Shown in pieces: positions 27,017 through 35,658 of a stretch of 64,000 nucleotides of DNA. The stretch spans positions 62,001-126,000 of the forward strand of contig NZ_JASAOF010000006.1 in the NCBI RefSeq assembly GCF_029952525.1, given 5' to 3'. The first letter of the stretch is position 1, and every line of letters begins with the position of its first letter. A program made the translations under genes and the position numbers. The stretch comes from Saccharopolyspora ipomoeae. GTDB lineage: Bacteria > Actinomycetota > Actinomycetes > Mycobacteriales > Pseudonocardiaceae. The notes beneath the pieces were generated by a model. The model was given only the letters and a program-made list of their open reading frames with translations. It did no database searches and was not told the origin of the DNA.

Positions 27017-28159
27017 ATGACCGCGACCGATTCGGCCACGCTGGACCGCATCACCGGAGTCACGATCTCGTCGGTGATCCTGCCGCTGCCGACCGCCATC
27101 AGCGACGCGAAGGTCCTCACCGGGCGGCAGAAGCCGATGACCGAGGTCGCGATGCTGTTCGCGGAGATCACCACCGAGAGCGGTTTCGAGGGAGTCGGTT
27201 TCAGCTACTCGAAACGCGCCGGCGGTCCCGGCCAGTACGCCCACGCCCGCGAGATCGCCCCGGTGCTGCTGGGCGAGGACCCCAGCGACATCGCCAAGAT
27301 CTGGGACAAGCTGGTCTGGGCGGGCGCCTCGGTCGGCCGCAGCGGCCTGTCGGTGCAGGCCATCGCCGCGTTCGACGTCGCGCTCTGGGACCTGAAGTCC
27401 AAGCGCGCGGGCCTGCCGCTGGCGAAACTCCTCGGTTCGCACCGGGATTCGGTCCGCTGCTACAACACCTCAGGTGGGTTCCTGCACGCCCCGATCGAGG
27501 AGGTCGTGGACCGTGCCGCGGAGTCGGTGGCCGGAGGCATCGGCGGCATCAAGATCAAGGTCGGTCACCCGGACAACGCCACGGACCTCTCCCGGGTTTC
27601 CGCGGTCCGCGAGAAGATCGGCGACGACGTGGCACTGATGGTCGACGCCAACCAGCAGTGGGACCGCCCCACGGCCCGGCGCATGTGCCGCGCCCTGGAA
27701 CCGATGAACCTGGTCTGGATCGAAGAACCCCTCGACGCCTACGACTTCGAGGGCCACGCGGTCCTGACGTCGACGTTCGACACCTCGATCGCCACCGGTG
27801 AGATGCTCACCAGCGTCGCCGAGCACAGCGAGCTGATCCGCGCCGGCGGCGCCGACATCGTCCAGCCCGATGCCCCGCGGGTCGGCGGCATCACCCAGTT
27901 CCTCAAGGTGATGTCCCTGGCCGACAGCCGGAGCCTGCAGCTCGCCCCGCACTTCGCGATGGAGATCCACGTCCACCTGGCCGCCGCCTACGCCCGGGAA
28001 CCGTGGGTCGAGCACTTCGAGTGGCTCGACCCGCTGTTCAACGAGCACCTCGAGATCGCCGACGGGCGCATGCACATCTCGAGTCGCCCCGGCCTCGGTG
28101 TCACGATCAGCGATCAGGCCCGCGCCTGGACGGTGGCCCGAGACCGGTTCCGCGCGTGA
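27017..28159 (+). CDS. enolase-superfamily dehydratase, talarate/galactarate dehydratase-like
   Basis: 380 residues of the mandelate-racemase subgroup. The KxK motif is in GIKIKVG (about residues 175-181). Metal ligands follow in MVDANQQWD, WIEEPLDAYD and ATGEML, and the catalytic His is in APHFAMEIHVH. This set and its spacing resemble L-talarate/galactarate dehydratases, which dehydrate a hexarate to a 2-keto-3-deoxy acid. The divergent TctCBA importer probably brings in the diacid. Other acid-sugar dehydratases of the same subgroup cannot be excluded. ATG at 27017. Confidence 0.82.
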   Translation: MTATDSATLDRITGVTISSVILPLPTAISDAKVLTGRQKPMTEVAMLFAEITTESGFEGVGFSYSKRAGGPGQYAHAREIAPVLLGEDPSDIAKIWDKLVWAGASVGRSGLSVQAIAAFDVALWDLKSKRAGLPLAKLLGSHRDSVRCYNTSGGFLHAPIEEVVDRAAESVAGGIGGIKIKVGHPDNATDLSRVSAVREKIGDDVALMVDANQQWDRPTARRMCRALEPMNLVWIEEPLDAYDFEGHAVLTSTFDTSIATGEMLTSVAEHSELIRAGGADIVQPDAPRVGGITQFLKVMSLADSRSLQLAPHFAMEIHVHLAAAYAREPWVEHFEWLDPLFNEHLEIADGRMHISSRPGLGVTISDQARAWTVARDRFRA

Positions 28160-28165
28160 CCCCGA

Positions 28166-28192
28166 GGCCGGGGGCTCCGGCCGCGTTGTTTT
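28166..28192 (+). terminator. terminator after dehydratase gene
   Basis: Stem GGCCGG/CCGGCC with a 5-nt loop, followed by GCGTTGTTTT, a short T-run. It begins 7 bp after the dehydratase stop. Confidence 0.7.
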
Positions 28193-28264
28193 CCCACTCT
28201 GCAGTTGTCAAACAGCAATGCCGCTCACGGGCGTGCCGAGGTGTCCGGCCTGGTGCAGGTCGGT

Positions 28265-29593
28265 TCAGGCGGCGGGTTCTCGTGGTGCGGTCGTTCGTGG
28301 TGTGGGGACGAGTTCCCGGATCAGTTGTCGGTGCGTTCCCGGGCGTGAGGTCGAGCCGGGCCGGGGCTCGCGGTGCGGGTCGACGCGGTGCGGTGGTGTG
28401 AACGCGGTTCTCCCTTCGTCGACGGTGATCGTCCAGCGGTCGTTGTGGACGACCCGGTGGTGGAAGGCGCAGAGCATGACCATGTTCGACAGCGTCGTCT
28501 CGCCGCCGTGGAACCACTCCACGATGTGGTGCGCCTGCGATGTTCCGGGCGGGTGTTCGCAGCCCGGGAACGCGCAGATCCCGTCGCGCCGGAACAAGGC
28601 GGCCCGCAGCTGCGGGGGAGCGGTGCGCTCCTCGCGCCCGTAGTCCAGCGCGACACCGTCACCGCCGAGGACGACGGGCAGGATTCCGGCATCGCAGGCC
28701 ATCCGCCGCACGGCGTCGGCCGTGATCGGAGTCCCGTCGGCGAACGAACCGGGCGCGACGCCTTCGGCGTGGGGGTCGAGGCTGCGCACCAGGTCGTCGT
28801 AGCCGACGGTGACCTGGACCTGCACCCGCTGGCCCCCGACACGCGGCATGTTCTCGGAACCGAGCGCGAGGTCGACCAAGGTCGCCAGGCCGTCGGCGTG
28901 ACGCTGCGCGGGCGTGCGCGGATCAGGTGTCCCGTCGTGGGACGGAAGCGGTTTCGACAGCGGGCGGATCGCGGCGAGGAACTTCTGGCCGGTCTCCTTG
29001 TCGAGGCGCGCCTTGATCACGACCATCCCGTCGCCGGAGGTGACGTAGTGCAGCTCCCGCGACTCGTGCTGGGCCTGCTCGTCCCGCACGGCGAGGGAGC
29101 GGTCGTGCGCGGCGTTGATCCCCTCGGCCAGCTGCCGGAGGTCGCGAGGTCGGCACGTTCGCGCCTGCTCGACCAGCACGGCTTCCACCCGAGAAGTCTC
29201 GGCGGCATCGGGGAGCTTGTCGACGCACGAGGCGATGACCTGCGCGTGCTCCACGCTGATCGCCCCGTCGGCCAACGCCTTCCGCGCCACCGGGACGGCA
29301 GTGCTCGTGGCGACCTGGACCCGGCCGCGAGCCTGCCCGGGATCGGCCTTGAGCACGTCCTGCAACCACACACCGGTGTTCCGCGCCCCCGCGGAGCGCG
29401 CGATCTGGTGCTGTTCCGCCTCCTGAATCAACTCGGCCTGCACGGAATGCACGTACCGCGCAAGCGATTCCAACTCCCGAATCGCACCGGCCAACTCACC
29501 GGCACGCCTCGGTGACGCCACGGCACCCGCAAGAGCGGCCCGAGCCGCGGCCACGGCACCGGAAAACGACGTCATCGAACTCATGTTCCCCAT
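28265..29593 (-). CDS. DUF222 and HNH endonuclease domain protein
   Basis: 442 residues of the actinobacterial 13E12/DUF222 type. The helical DUF222 region spans about residues 20-300. A C-terminal HNH domain contains FPGCEHPPG, AHHIVEWFHGG and LCAFHHRVVH. These genes are dispersed repeats in actinobacterial genomes and their function is not established. The protein ends with a charged tail. ATG at 29593; two further ATGs within nine codons could serve. It borders the CRISPR island but is not part of any cas operon. Confidence 0.88.
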   Translation of the reverse strand: MGNMSSMTSFSGAVAAARAALAGAVASPRRAGELAGAIRELESLARYVHSVQAELIQEAEQHQIARSAGARNTGVWLQDVLKADPGQARGRVQVATSTAVPVARKALADGAISVEHAQVIASCVDKLPDAAETSRVEAVLVEQARTCRPRDLRQLAEGINAAHDRSLAVRDEQAQHESRELHYVTSGDGMVVIKARLDKETGQKFLAAIRPLSKPLPSHDGTPDPRTPAQRHADGLATLVDLALGSENMPRVGGQRVQVQVTVGYDDLVRSLDPHAEGVAPGSFADGTPITADAVRRMACDAGILPVVLGGDGVALDYGREERTAPPQLRAALFRRDGICAFPGCEHPPGTSQAHHIVEWFHGGETTLSNMVMLCAFHHRVVHNDRWTITVDEGRTAFTPPHRVDPHREPRPGSTSRPGTHRQLIRELVPTPRTTAPREPAA

Positions 29594-29767
29594 TGTGCCG
29601 GGTGGGGTGCTCGAAAGCGAGGCTCATGGCATCGCTAAACCGGGTGAACACCACGGCAAAAACAGCAGAAACCAAGCGACTTTCACGAAATTGTCGAGAT
29701 CGACCCGCCGTCGAGTCCCGAAAAGTTAGGCTCTCCCACGACTTCTGAGGACAGACGCGACGACAGG

Positions 29768-30490
29768 ATGAGATACACGGTGAGCGCAGGGGCCGGCATC
29801 GCACAGAACGCCGCCGACCGGATGCTGATGTTCAGCTTCCCGAACGGAGTCCGCATCGACGGAAAACTAGCGGGCACGGTCACCACGAGCCTCCGCAAAG
29901 CGGTCATGAGCCGGACCCCCAACCCGCTCCCACCCGAGATCTCCGGTCACGAAGCCGAAGACCGCACCCACACCGCCTACCTCCCGGTGATCGAACCCGA
30001 GCACTCGACAACCCCGGGGCACATCCGCGGCGTGGCGATCCTCTGCCCGCCGGGCAATCCCGGCCTGGTGGAACTGCTCAAGAAATCGCTGCACACCACA
30101 GCGTTTCGACTCGAAATCCCAGGCGCCACCCTCCGGTTGAAACCGCAACCGTCCACAACGGCCACCGAGTGGACCGCCCCGTCGCGCACGTGGACCACGG
30201 TCACCCCCGTCGTCCTCGACCGCTTCCCGGGCAAGGGCAACGAATCCGCAGAACTCGCCCGAGCCTGCCGCACAGCAGGCCTGCCCGAACCCACGGAGAT
30301 CCGCACGGCCCGAGGTCCCTTCACCACCGCAGCAACAGACCTCGCCCCCGCAGACCTACCCCGAAAAACCCGGCTTCCGTACACCCACGCCCACATCACA
30401 TTCCCAGACGCGATCCCAGGCCCGGTCGTCCTCGGCTCTCAACGCTATTTGGGCATGGGTCTGTTCCGACCTGCTGCGACGACCGTGTAA
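29768..30490 (+). CDS. Cas6-like protein equivalent to C-terminal half of Csb2
   Basis: Probable crRNA-processing endoribonuclease, 240 residues. Its blocks ISGHEAEDRTHTAYLP, GHIRGVAILCP, TWTTVTPVVLDRFPGK and a glycine-rich C-terminus VLGSQRYLGMGLFRP follow the C-terminal Cas6-like part of Csb2 (GSU0054 family). Csb2 is the Cas5-Cas6 fusion of type I-G (formerly I-U) systems, normally about twice as long. The Cas5-like N-terminal half is absent: only 174 bp separate this start from the divergent upstream gene. It ends 6 bp before the degenerate last repeat of array 1. It is the only Cas6 candidate in the island, so it likely serves all arrays. ATG at 29768. Confidence 0.75.
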   Translation: MRYTVSAGAGIAQNAADRMLMFSFPNGVRIDGKLAGTVTTSLRKAVMSRTPNPLPPEISGHEAEDRTHTAYLPVIEPEHSTTPGHIRGVAILCPPGNPGLVELLKKSLHTTAFRLEIPGATLRLKPQPSTTATEWTAPSRTWTTVTPVVLDRFPGKGNESAELARACRTAGLPEPTEIRTARGPFTTAATDLAPADLPRKTRLPYTHAHITFPDAIPGPVVLGSQRYLGMGLFRPAATTV

Positions 30491-30495
30491 GCCCA

Positions 30496-31048
30496 GACGC
30501 AATGGGGGTCGGCCGGAACGGCCGGTGATGGCTGCCGGAACCGGCATCCCTGCCGACCGGCTGATCGCTCAGTGGCAATGAGGACCGGCCGGAACGGCCG
30601 GTGACGGATCCGCGCGTTCTATGGGGTCTACGTGCTGTCAGTCTTGTGGCAATAAGGACCGGCCGGAGCGGCCGGTGACGGTGACGACGTCGATCTCAAT
30701 GAGGAAGCGCTGTACTCGTGGCAATGAGGACCGGCCGGGACGGCCGGTAACGGGTGCGGCCAGCACAAGCTGCGCGCTGGTCGAGCGGAAGTCGTGGTGG
30801 CAATGAGGACCGGCCGGAACGGCCGGTGACGGAGCAGGACGTTCGGGACGTCGTCGTGCGTGAGATGTGGCAATGAGGACCGGCCAGAACGGCCGGTGAC
30901 GGGAAGATCGATGACGCGAAACGACTTGCTGAACAGGTGTGGCAATGAGGACCGGCCGGAACGGCCGGTGACGGCCCTGGCCTACTCCGTGCCCTACGTC
31001 GCCGGATGGGCCACGTGGCAATGAGGACCGGCCGGAACGGCCGGTGAC
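30496..31048 (-). CRISPR. CRISPR array 1, 7 repeats plus one degenerate
   Basis: 34-nt repeats begin at 30572, 30646, 30718, 30797, 30867, 30939 and 31015. A degenerate copy lies at 30496-30529. Plus-strand form is GTGGCAATGAGGACC, GGCCGG-AAC-GGCCGG, TGAC. In the transcribed (minus) direction it starts GTCACCGGCC and ends CATTGCCAC. Spacers are 36-45 nt, irregular as in type III systems. The leader is at the right end (31049-31227), so the degenerate copy is leader-distal, as expected. Repeats 2, 3 and 5 carry single changes. Confidence 0.97.
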
Positions 31049-31227
31049 GGGGCTGTCCGAATGCGGTGGGTCTGAGCTGGGTTTTCAAAGATCAAGGCGA
31101 GCGGCCCCTCGTGGAGATCGCCACCAGAGCCAGATTCGATCTTAGCGCACCAAGCAAAACGAGATGACCTGCGGAAACGCCATGCGAGCGGCTCTGCCTG
31201 GCACTATCACCGCTGGACCGCTCGCAT
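31049..31227 (-). promoter_or_regulatory. leader of array 1 with conserved upstream hairpin
   Basis: Reading on the minus strand: a 10-bp stem (ATGCGAGCGG/CCGCTCGCAT; 31182-31191 with 31218-31227), then CAGGTCA, CTAAGATC, GGCGATCTCCA, CGCTCGCCTTGATC and TTTGAAAACCC before the first repeat. The same ordered blocks precede arrays 3, 4 and 5 at almost the same distance. Confidence 0.85.
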
Positions 31228-31273
31228 CGCGTTACCCCTGTCGCCTCCTGCGCACTCCAGCGACAGGAGCGCC

Positions 31274-32968
31274 CTACTCCCGCCGCCGGAGCCCGACGGC
31301 GACCCGGGGCGCGTACGTCACCGGCACGTCCACGGACTCGCAGAACCGAACCCCCTCCCGAACGTCCTCAGCCCCGACTTCGCCGTCCTCCTGGTCGAGC
31401 ACGTTCACCCCGCTCAACTCGGGCGCTTCAACGCCGAGCAGCTCGAACCGCTCGACGCGGTCACCGACGAGCCCGCCGACGCGCTCATCGTCGTCGGTCT
31501 CCTCGGCCAGGGGAGCGGCGTCCCGCACAGCCGCGACGAACGACGCCTCGATCTGCGGATGATCCGGGATGAGGATCTTCGCAGGCAGCGGCGTCCCAGC
31601 AGAGTGCTCGGTCTCGGTCCGGCGCATGGCCCGCGCCATCATCTGCGCGATGAACAGCGGAGCGACGATGTTCGTCCCGTAGGCGATCGTCGCGACCTGC
31701 GGGCAGTCAAAGCCCTCGGTGACCATCCGTACGGTCACGATGGCGCACGGCCGGGGCTCTGCAGCGGCAAGCCGCAACGTCGAGATCGCCCCGGTCTCGT
31801 CCGAGACGACCAGCCGCGCGAAGTCGGTTCCGGTGAGCCTGTTGAGCTTGTCCTGCGCCAGACGTGCAGCCGGGATTGAGGGAGCCACGTACAGCAGCTT
31901 CAGCGGCTCGGCGTGACCGAGGGCGTCGAGCTGTTGGTCGTGCAGCGCGAGTGCTTCGCGAGCGAAGTTCTCGATCCACTCCGGGGAGGACAGGATCTTG
32001 AGCATGACCCCAGACCGCTCCTGATCATCGAGGTCCGCGATCAGCCGGTGCTGCGGAACAGCGTCACCGGTCAGGTCCACGCATTCCGCCCGCGCGGCGT
32101 AGCGGTACAGATCGGGTGCCCGAAGCACCGTCTTGATGAGCTGCTGTGTCGACACGGAGAAGTCCGCCACGGCCTGCAGTTTCGGCACGCGATCGACGAA
32201 GACCCGCCGGTACGGAACGGTCGGAATCCGATGCCGAGGATCGGACCGGAACAGGGTTCCGGTCATGTTCAGAACAGCCCGAGCCCGGAGCTGATCGGGA
32301 CCACCGATCATCCGCTGCGCGGCCAAACCCCACGCCGCGTAGCTCGCGAGGTGATGCACCTCGTCGAACACCACGAACGTAGCTTGCTGCTGCTGCCGGA
32401 TGAGATGCGTTCCGGCCGAGTTGGGCAGGGAGTGATACGTGGTGATTAACCCGGCTTGGCCGGTGCCCTCGACGGCTCCCACGACCGGGCTCGGGTCCAA
32501 GTGAATCCCGTGCTCGGCCAGCTGTGATTGCCACTGTCCGACCAACGCTCGGTTCGGCACGACGACGGTCATGCGTCCCACGTATCCCGCGTCTCGCAAC
32601 TTCCGGAACATCAACGCGGCGAAGGTCGTTTTGCCCGCACCCGGTGCCCCATGAAGTGTCGCCATGCCCTCCTGGAAGAGCCGGTCGCCGATGACGGGCA
32701 GTGCCTCGGCCTGCCAGTCGCGCAACGACACTCCGGGCAGCGGGTGCGCGTCCTTGCCACCGAGCGCGAGGTTGCATCGAGAACACCAAGCCTCCATGTT
32801 CGCGAACGTCGTGCCTCCGCCGTTGCGGTGGGCGGCGAGGTGTGCGCACTGGTAATCCGCGTCGAGCTCGACCCCGCAGCGTTGGCACCTCCCGCGCGCG
32901 GCCTGGTAAAGCAATGCGCGCTGTTGACGTGTCGCGCCTCTCCGTCGATCACGTCCGATCGGTTCCAT
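31274..32968 (-). CDS. HNH-SF2 helicase fusion protein in cas adaptation operon
   Basis: 564 residues. The N-terminal HNH domain has C28xxC31, CAHLAAH (41-47), N57 and C62xxC65. An SF2 helicase core follows: Walker A GAPGAGKT (107-114), DEVH box (202-205), TGTLFR motif III (236-241), and FIAQMMARAMRR as motif VI near residue 455. The last 80 residues are acidic and unassigned. It resembles restriction-type DEAD/DEAH proteins more than Cas3: no HD nuclease is visible. It starts 6 bp after the DUF5343 stop, and that gene follows cas2 closely, so all four genes appear co-transcribed. A role in DNA processing during adaptation or interference is inference. Confidence 0.85.
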   Translation of the reverse strand: MEPIGRDRRRGATRQQRALLYQAARGRCQRCGVELDADYQCAHLAAHRNGGGTTFANMEAWCSRCNLALGGKDAHPLPGVSLRDWQAEALPVIGDRLFQEGMATLHGAPGAGKTTFAALMFRKLRDAGYVGRMTVVVPNRALVGQWQSQLAEHGIHLDPSPVVGAVEGTGQAGLITTYHSLPNSAGTHLIRQQQQATFVVFDEVHHLASYAAWGLAAQRMIGGPDQLRARAVLNMTGTLFRSDPRHRIPTVPYRRVFVDRVPKLQAVADFSVSTQQLIKTVLRAPDLYRYAARAECVDLTGDAVPQHRLIADLDDQERSGVMLKILSSPEWIENFAREALALHDQQLDALGHAEPLKLLYVAPSIPAARLAQDKLNRLTGTDFARLVVSDETGAISTLRLAAAEPRPCAIVTVRMVTEGFDCPQVATIAYGTNIVAPLFIAQMMARAMRRTETEHSAGTPLPAKILIPDHPQIEASFVAAVRDAAPLAEETDDDERVGGLVGDRVERFELLGVEAPELSGVNVLDQEDGEVGAEDVREGVRFCESVDVPVTYAPRVAVGLRRRE

Positions 32969-32974
32969 GACCCA

Positions 32975-33706
32975 CTACTCCTCCATCGAGTTTTGCGAGG
33001 GGATGTCGTCAGCGAGGTCGTCCTGCCCAGTGCGGGACTGGTAGTCGTGGACGGCGTCGATGAGCTTGATGACGAATTCGCGGTCCTCGACGGAGAGCTC
33101 CAGGAGGTTGACGTCGACGCTGAGCGTGATGCTCCCTCCGGACTTGAGCCGGATCCGCGTCGCTCCGGAACTTCCCGTCGGCGCGGTCGGTTCCTCGGCC
33201 TTCGTCGTGCGGCGAGCGCGCCGGGTTCCCGGACTCCGCTTGCGGGAGGTCGTCGCGATGTGCTTCCACTCGGGACTCACCGGGATTCCCGCGTATTCAG
33301 CGGCGTGGAGGAAGAACGTGCTGGCCTTGCGCCGCGTGTCGCCGTGCTGTCCGAAGGTCTCCGTCCACTTGTCGAGGAGCTGCTGCGAGGTGGTGTGCTG
33401 ACTACCGAACTCCACAATCGGCGCGTAGTGCCGCAGGATCAGTTCCTTGACCTTCTTCGGCCGTGAATCCGGGTCGTAGACCAACTCGCGGAGCAGGTCG
33501 GTGGGCGCGCCGTCTTCGTCGATGAGCCCGAACTGGCGGCACATCCCGAGATACCCGGTCTGGGTGGAGCCGGGCATCCAGCGCAGATAGCTGCGATCGA
33601 TCGCCGCCGGGAGCGTGGGCTGCTGCGCCATCTTGTCCAGGCTGTTCAGGAAATTCCGGAAGGTGGCGTACGGTGGTGTGAAGGTTGTTTCCTTGTTCTG
33701 AGCCAT
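32975..33706 (-). CDS. DUF5343 family protein in cas adaptation operon
   Basis: 243 residues. The N-terminal part (FTPPYATFRNFLNSLDKMAQ, then RSYLRWMPGS and a Gly-rich helix pair) matches the DUF5343 pattern, probably winged-helix-like. A basic linker (TSRKRSPGTRRARR) leads to a short beta segment and an acidic tail. Function is not established. ATG at 33706, preceded by AAGGAGAAG. It lies 16 bp after cas2 and 6 bp before the HNH-helicase, so it probably works with one of them. A DNA-binding role is inferred from the basic linker. Confidence 0.75.
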   Translation of the reverse strand: MAQNKETTFTPPYATFRNFLNSLDKMAQQPTLPAAIDRSYLRWMPGSTQTGYLGMCRQFGLIDEDGAPTDLLRELVYDPDSRPKKVKELILRHYAPIVEFGSQHTTSQQLLDKWTETFGQHGDTRRKASTFFLHAAEYAGIPVSPEWKHIATTSRKRSPGTRRARRTTKAEEPTAPTGSSGATRIRLKSGGSITLSVDVNLLELSVEDREFVIKLIDAVHDYQSRTGQDDLADDIPSQNSMEE

Positions 33707-33722
33707 GATCTTCTCCTTGTCA

Positions 33723-34007
33723 TCACACGACACGGGCCCCGGTCGGAGGCAGCGGCCTGCGGTGCCCGAGGAATTCGAAGGTGACCTGTGACGGGATGCC
33801 CAGGTCGACGAACAGAACGTGATCCGCTGAGGTTTTGATGACCCGGTTCAACCGCCACTGCAGCTCGGCGAGATCCGCGCGCGAAAGATCGCAGAGGAAC
33901 ACCGAGTACTGGATGCGCTCGCCGTAGTCCTCGACGGTCTTGGCGACCCGGCGAAGCCGGACCGGATCGCTGATGTCGTAGGCGACGAGGTAGCGGTGCC
34001 GAGCCAT
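33723..34007 (-). CDS. cas2: Cas2
   Basis: 94-residue Cas2, the dimeric scaffold between Cas1 dimers in spacer integration. The N-terminal strand and catalytic-type Asp are seen in YLVAYDISDPVRLRRVAK. GERIQYSVFLCDL is the second conserved strand. The start is 4 bp after the cas4-cas1 stop. Confidence 0.96.
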   Translation of the reverse strand: MARHRYLVAYDISDPVRLRRVAKTVEDYGERIQYSVFLCDLSRADLAELQWRLNRVIKTSADHVLFVDLGIPSQVTFEFLGHRRPLPPTGARVV

Positions 34008-34011
34008 GAGG

Positions 34012-35658
34012 TCACCTGCTGGTGAAGGGCCTGTACCTGGCGAACTCTTCGAGCAGGTAGGCGGCGAACAGCCGCGCCTGCAGTTCCAGAGCGCGCCGGT
34101 AGGTGACGGTGTACTTGAAGAGGGGATGGCGGATTTCGGTGGTCATGCGGTGCTCGTAGGCGTCGATGACGCGCCGCTTGCCGGACTGGGTCAAAGTCAC
34201 CTGGTCCGGGCGCACGTGGAACAGCTCGGAGTCGGCTTGTCGTGTGTTGATGAGCGTCAACGCCGTGGAGTCCGCGATCTGCGGGCGGAACTCCTCCATG
34301 AGGTCGAGCGCGAGCGCCGGACGTCCGAACCGGTCCTGGTGATAGACGCCGGCGTAGGGATCGAGCCCCAGGCCGTAGCAGGCGACGGTGACGTCTTTGA
34401 CCAGCAACGCGTAGAGGAACGACAGGAGGCAACTCACGGCGTCACGAGGCGGACGCCGAGTGCGACCGGAGTCGGCGAAACCTGGTCCCGGAAGCCGGTG
34501 ATCAGGGCGGAAAAGGTGAGGAAGACCATCGAAGTAGGTGCGCGCGGCCGCCCCCTCGATGCCGCGGAGCATGGTCACGGTCTGGGCTCGGTCGGCACCG
34601 CGGATGGCGGTGTCGAGTCGCTTGAGTGCTTCGGTATCGGTGTGGTGGCTGTTGCGGCGGAGAAGAGTCCGGCAGTTGCGGATCTTCCCACCCACGAGTC
34701 GGCGGGAGAAGTCGACGGCCCGCTGGGGGCTGATGGTGTGCTGACGACGCCGCAGCTCGACGTTGCTGCCGAGGGACGGAATCGTGACGGCCTTCATCCA
34801 GCCCCCGGTGGTCGTCCACACCACAGGGGCGTCTTGCTCGGCCAGCGCGTGGATGGCCTGCGTCGTGACCTGCGAAGGGCCGGCTACCACCACGTGGAGG
34901 ACGTCGCGCAGCTGGAGGGAGGCGAGTTCGTCCCGGGCACGCGTGACGTGCAGTCGTCCGCCGCGCACTCCGAGGCGGGAACCCGGTTCGACGATGTAGA
35001 GCGGCTGACTCTCGGGCGCCGCTGCCAGCAACCGTCGGGGCGGAGCCTCGTCTCGCCCTGACAGCAGGTTGATCTCATCCGGGAGGCACACCGGGAGCAA
35101 GGCGCACCGCTCGCACTTCTTGTTGTGCTGGAGAGGTGGCGGGAGGACCGAGCTGGTGGCGACTTCGCGGGCCTTGTGCAGAGATCGCCGGAGCTCGGTT
35201 TCGGCCTCGGCCGACCAGTCCACTCTCACGCGGGAGCGCGTCTCCGCGTACCAGAGAAACCCGTGATCGCAGGGGTAACCGCTGTGCCGGAGCACGACGA
35301 TCTGACAGAGCAGCTGCATCCGGTCGCTGTGCCACGGTTCGCCGTCATTCCGCGGCGAGCCACGGCGGAACTCGACAGGACGAACTTTCCCCTGCTGTGC
35401 CACAACCACATCGCACACGGCAACAACACCGAGCTCATCGGAGAACACCTTCGTCGAAGTCGCTCTCCAGTTGCCGGACGCAACACGCTGACCAGCGTCC
35501 GGACCTTTCGGAACGTCAACTCGCGCGTGAACAAGACGTCCTAGCCGTGTCTCCTCCGTGTCCTGCCAATAGCCATCCACGTGCTCCAGGTGGAACAGGC
35601 GTTCGCAGAAGAAGAAATCACCTACGGCACGGGCACCGAGCGGTAAGTCGATATCCAT
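34012..35658 (-). CDS. cas4-cas1: Cas4-Cas1 fusion protein
   Basis: 548-residue fusion for spacer acquisition. The Cas4 part (about 1-200) has the four iron-sulfur cysteines C18, C182, C185 and C191, and RecB-type residues H44, D83 and E96. The usual motif III lysine is arginine here (PVEFRRG). The Cas1 part (about 215-548) carries the integrase residues in RGIEGAAAR, YHQDRFGRPALALDLMEEF and the following helix. Cas4-Cas1 fusions are characteristic of type I-G systems. ATG at 35658 was preferred to an upstream start at 35706, which adds non-conserved residues. First gene of the operon with cas2, DUF5343 and the HNH-helicase. Confidence 0.95.
   Translation of the reverse strand: MDIDLPLGARAVGDFFFCERLFHLEHVDGYWQDTEETRLGRLVHARVDVPKGPDAGQRVASGNWRATSTKVFSDELGVVAVCDVVVAQQGKVRPVEFRRGSPRNDGEPWHSDRMQLLCQIVVLRHSGYPCDHGFLWYAETRSRVRVDWSAEAETELRRSLHKAREVATSSVLPPPLQHNKKCERCALLPVCLPDEINLLSGRDEAPPRRLLAAAPESQPLYIVEPGSRLGVRGGRLHVTRARDELASLQLRDVLHVVVAGPSQVTTQAIHALAEQDAPVVWTTTGGWMKAVTIPSLGSNVELRRRQHTISPQRAVDFSRRLVGGKIRNCRTLLRRNSHHTDTEALKRLDTAIRGADRAQTVTMLRGIEGAAARTYFDGLPHLFRPDHRLPGPGFADSGRTRRPPRDAVSCLLSFLYALLVKDVTVACYGLGLDPYAGVYHQDRFGRPALALDLMEEFRPQIADSTALTLINTRQADSELFHVRPDQVTLTQSGKRRVIDAYEHRMTTEIRHPLFKYTVTYRRALELQARLFAAYLLEEFARYRPFTSR

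Noticed and set aside
28265-29593. DUF222/HNH gene as a CRISPR-associated nuclease
   Set aside because: Such genes are scattered widely in actinobacterial genomes, and this one is divergent from and not coupled to any cas gene.
31274-32968. HNH-helicase as Cas3
   Set aside because: It has an N-terminal HNH instead of HD and restriction-type helicase motifs; calling it Cas3 is not supported.
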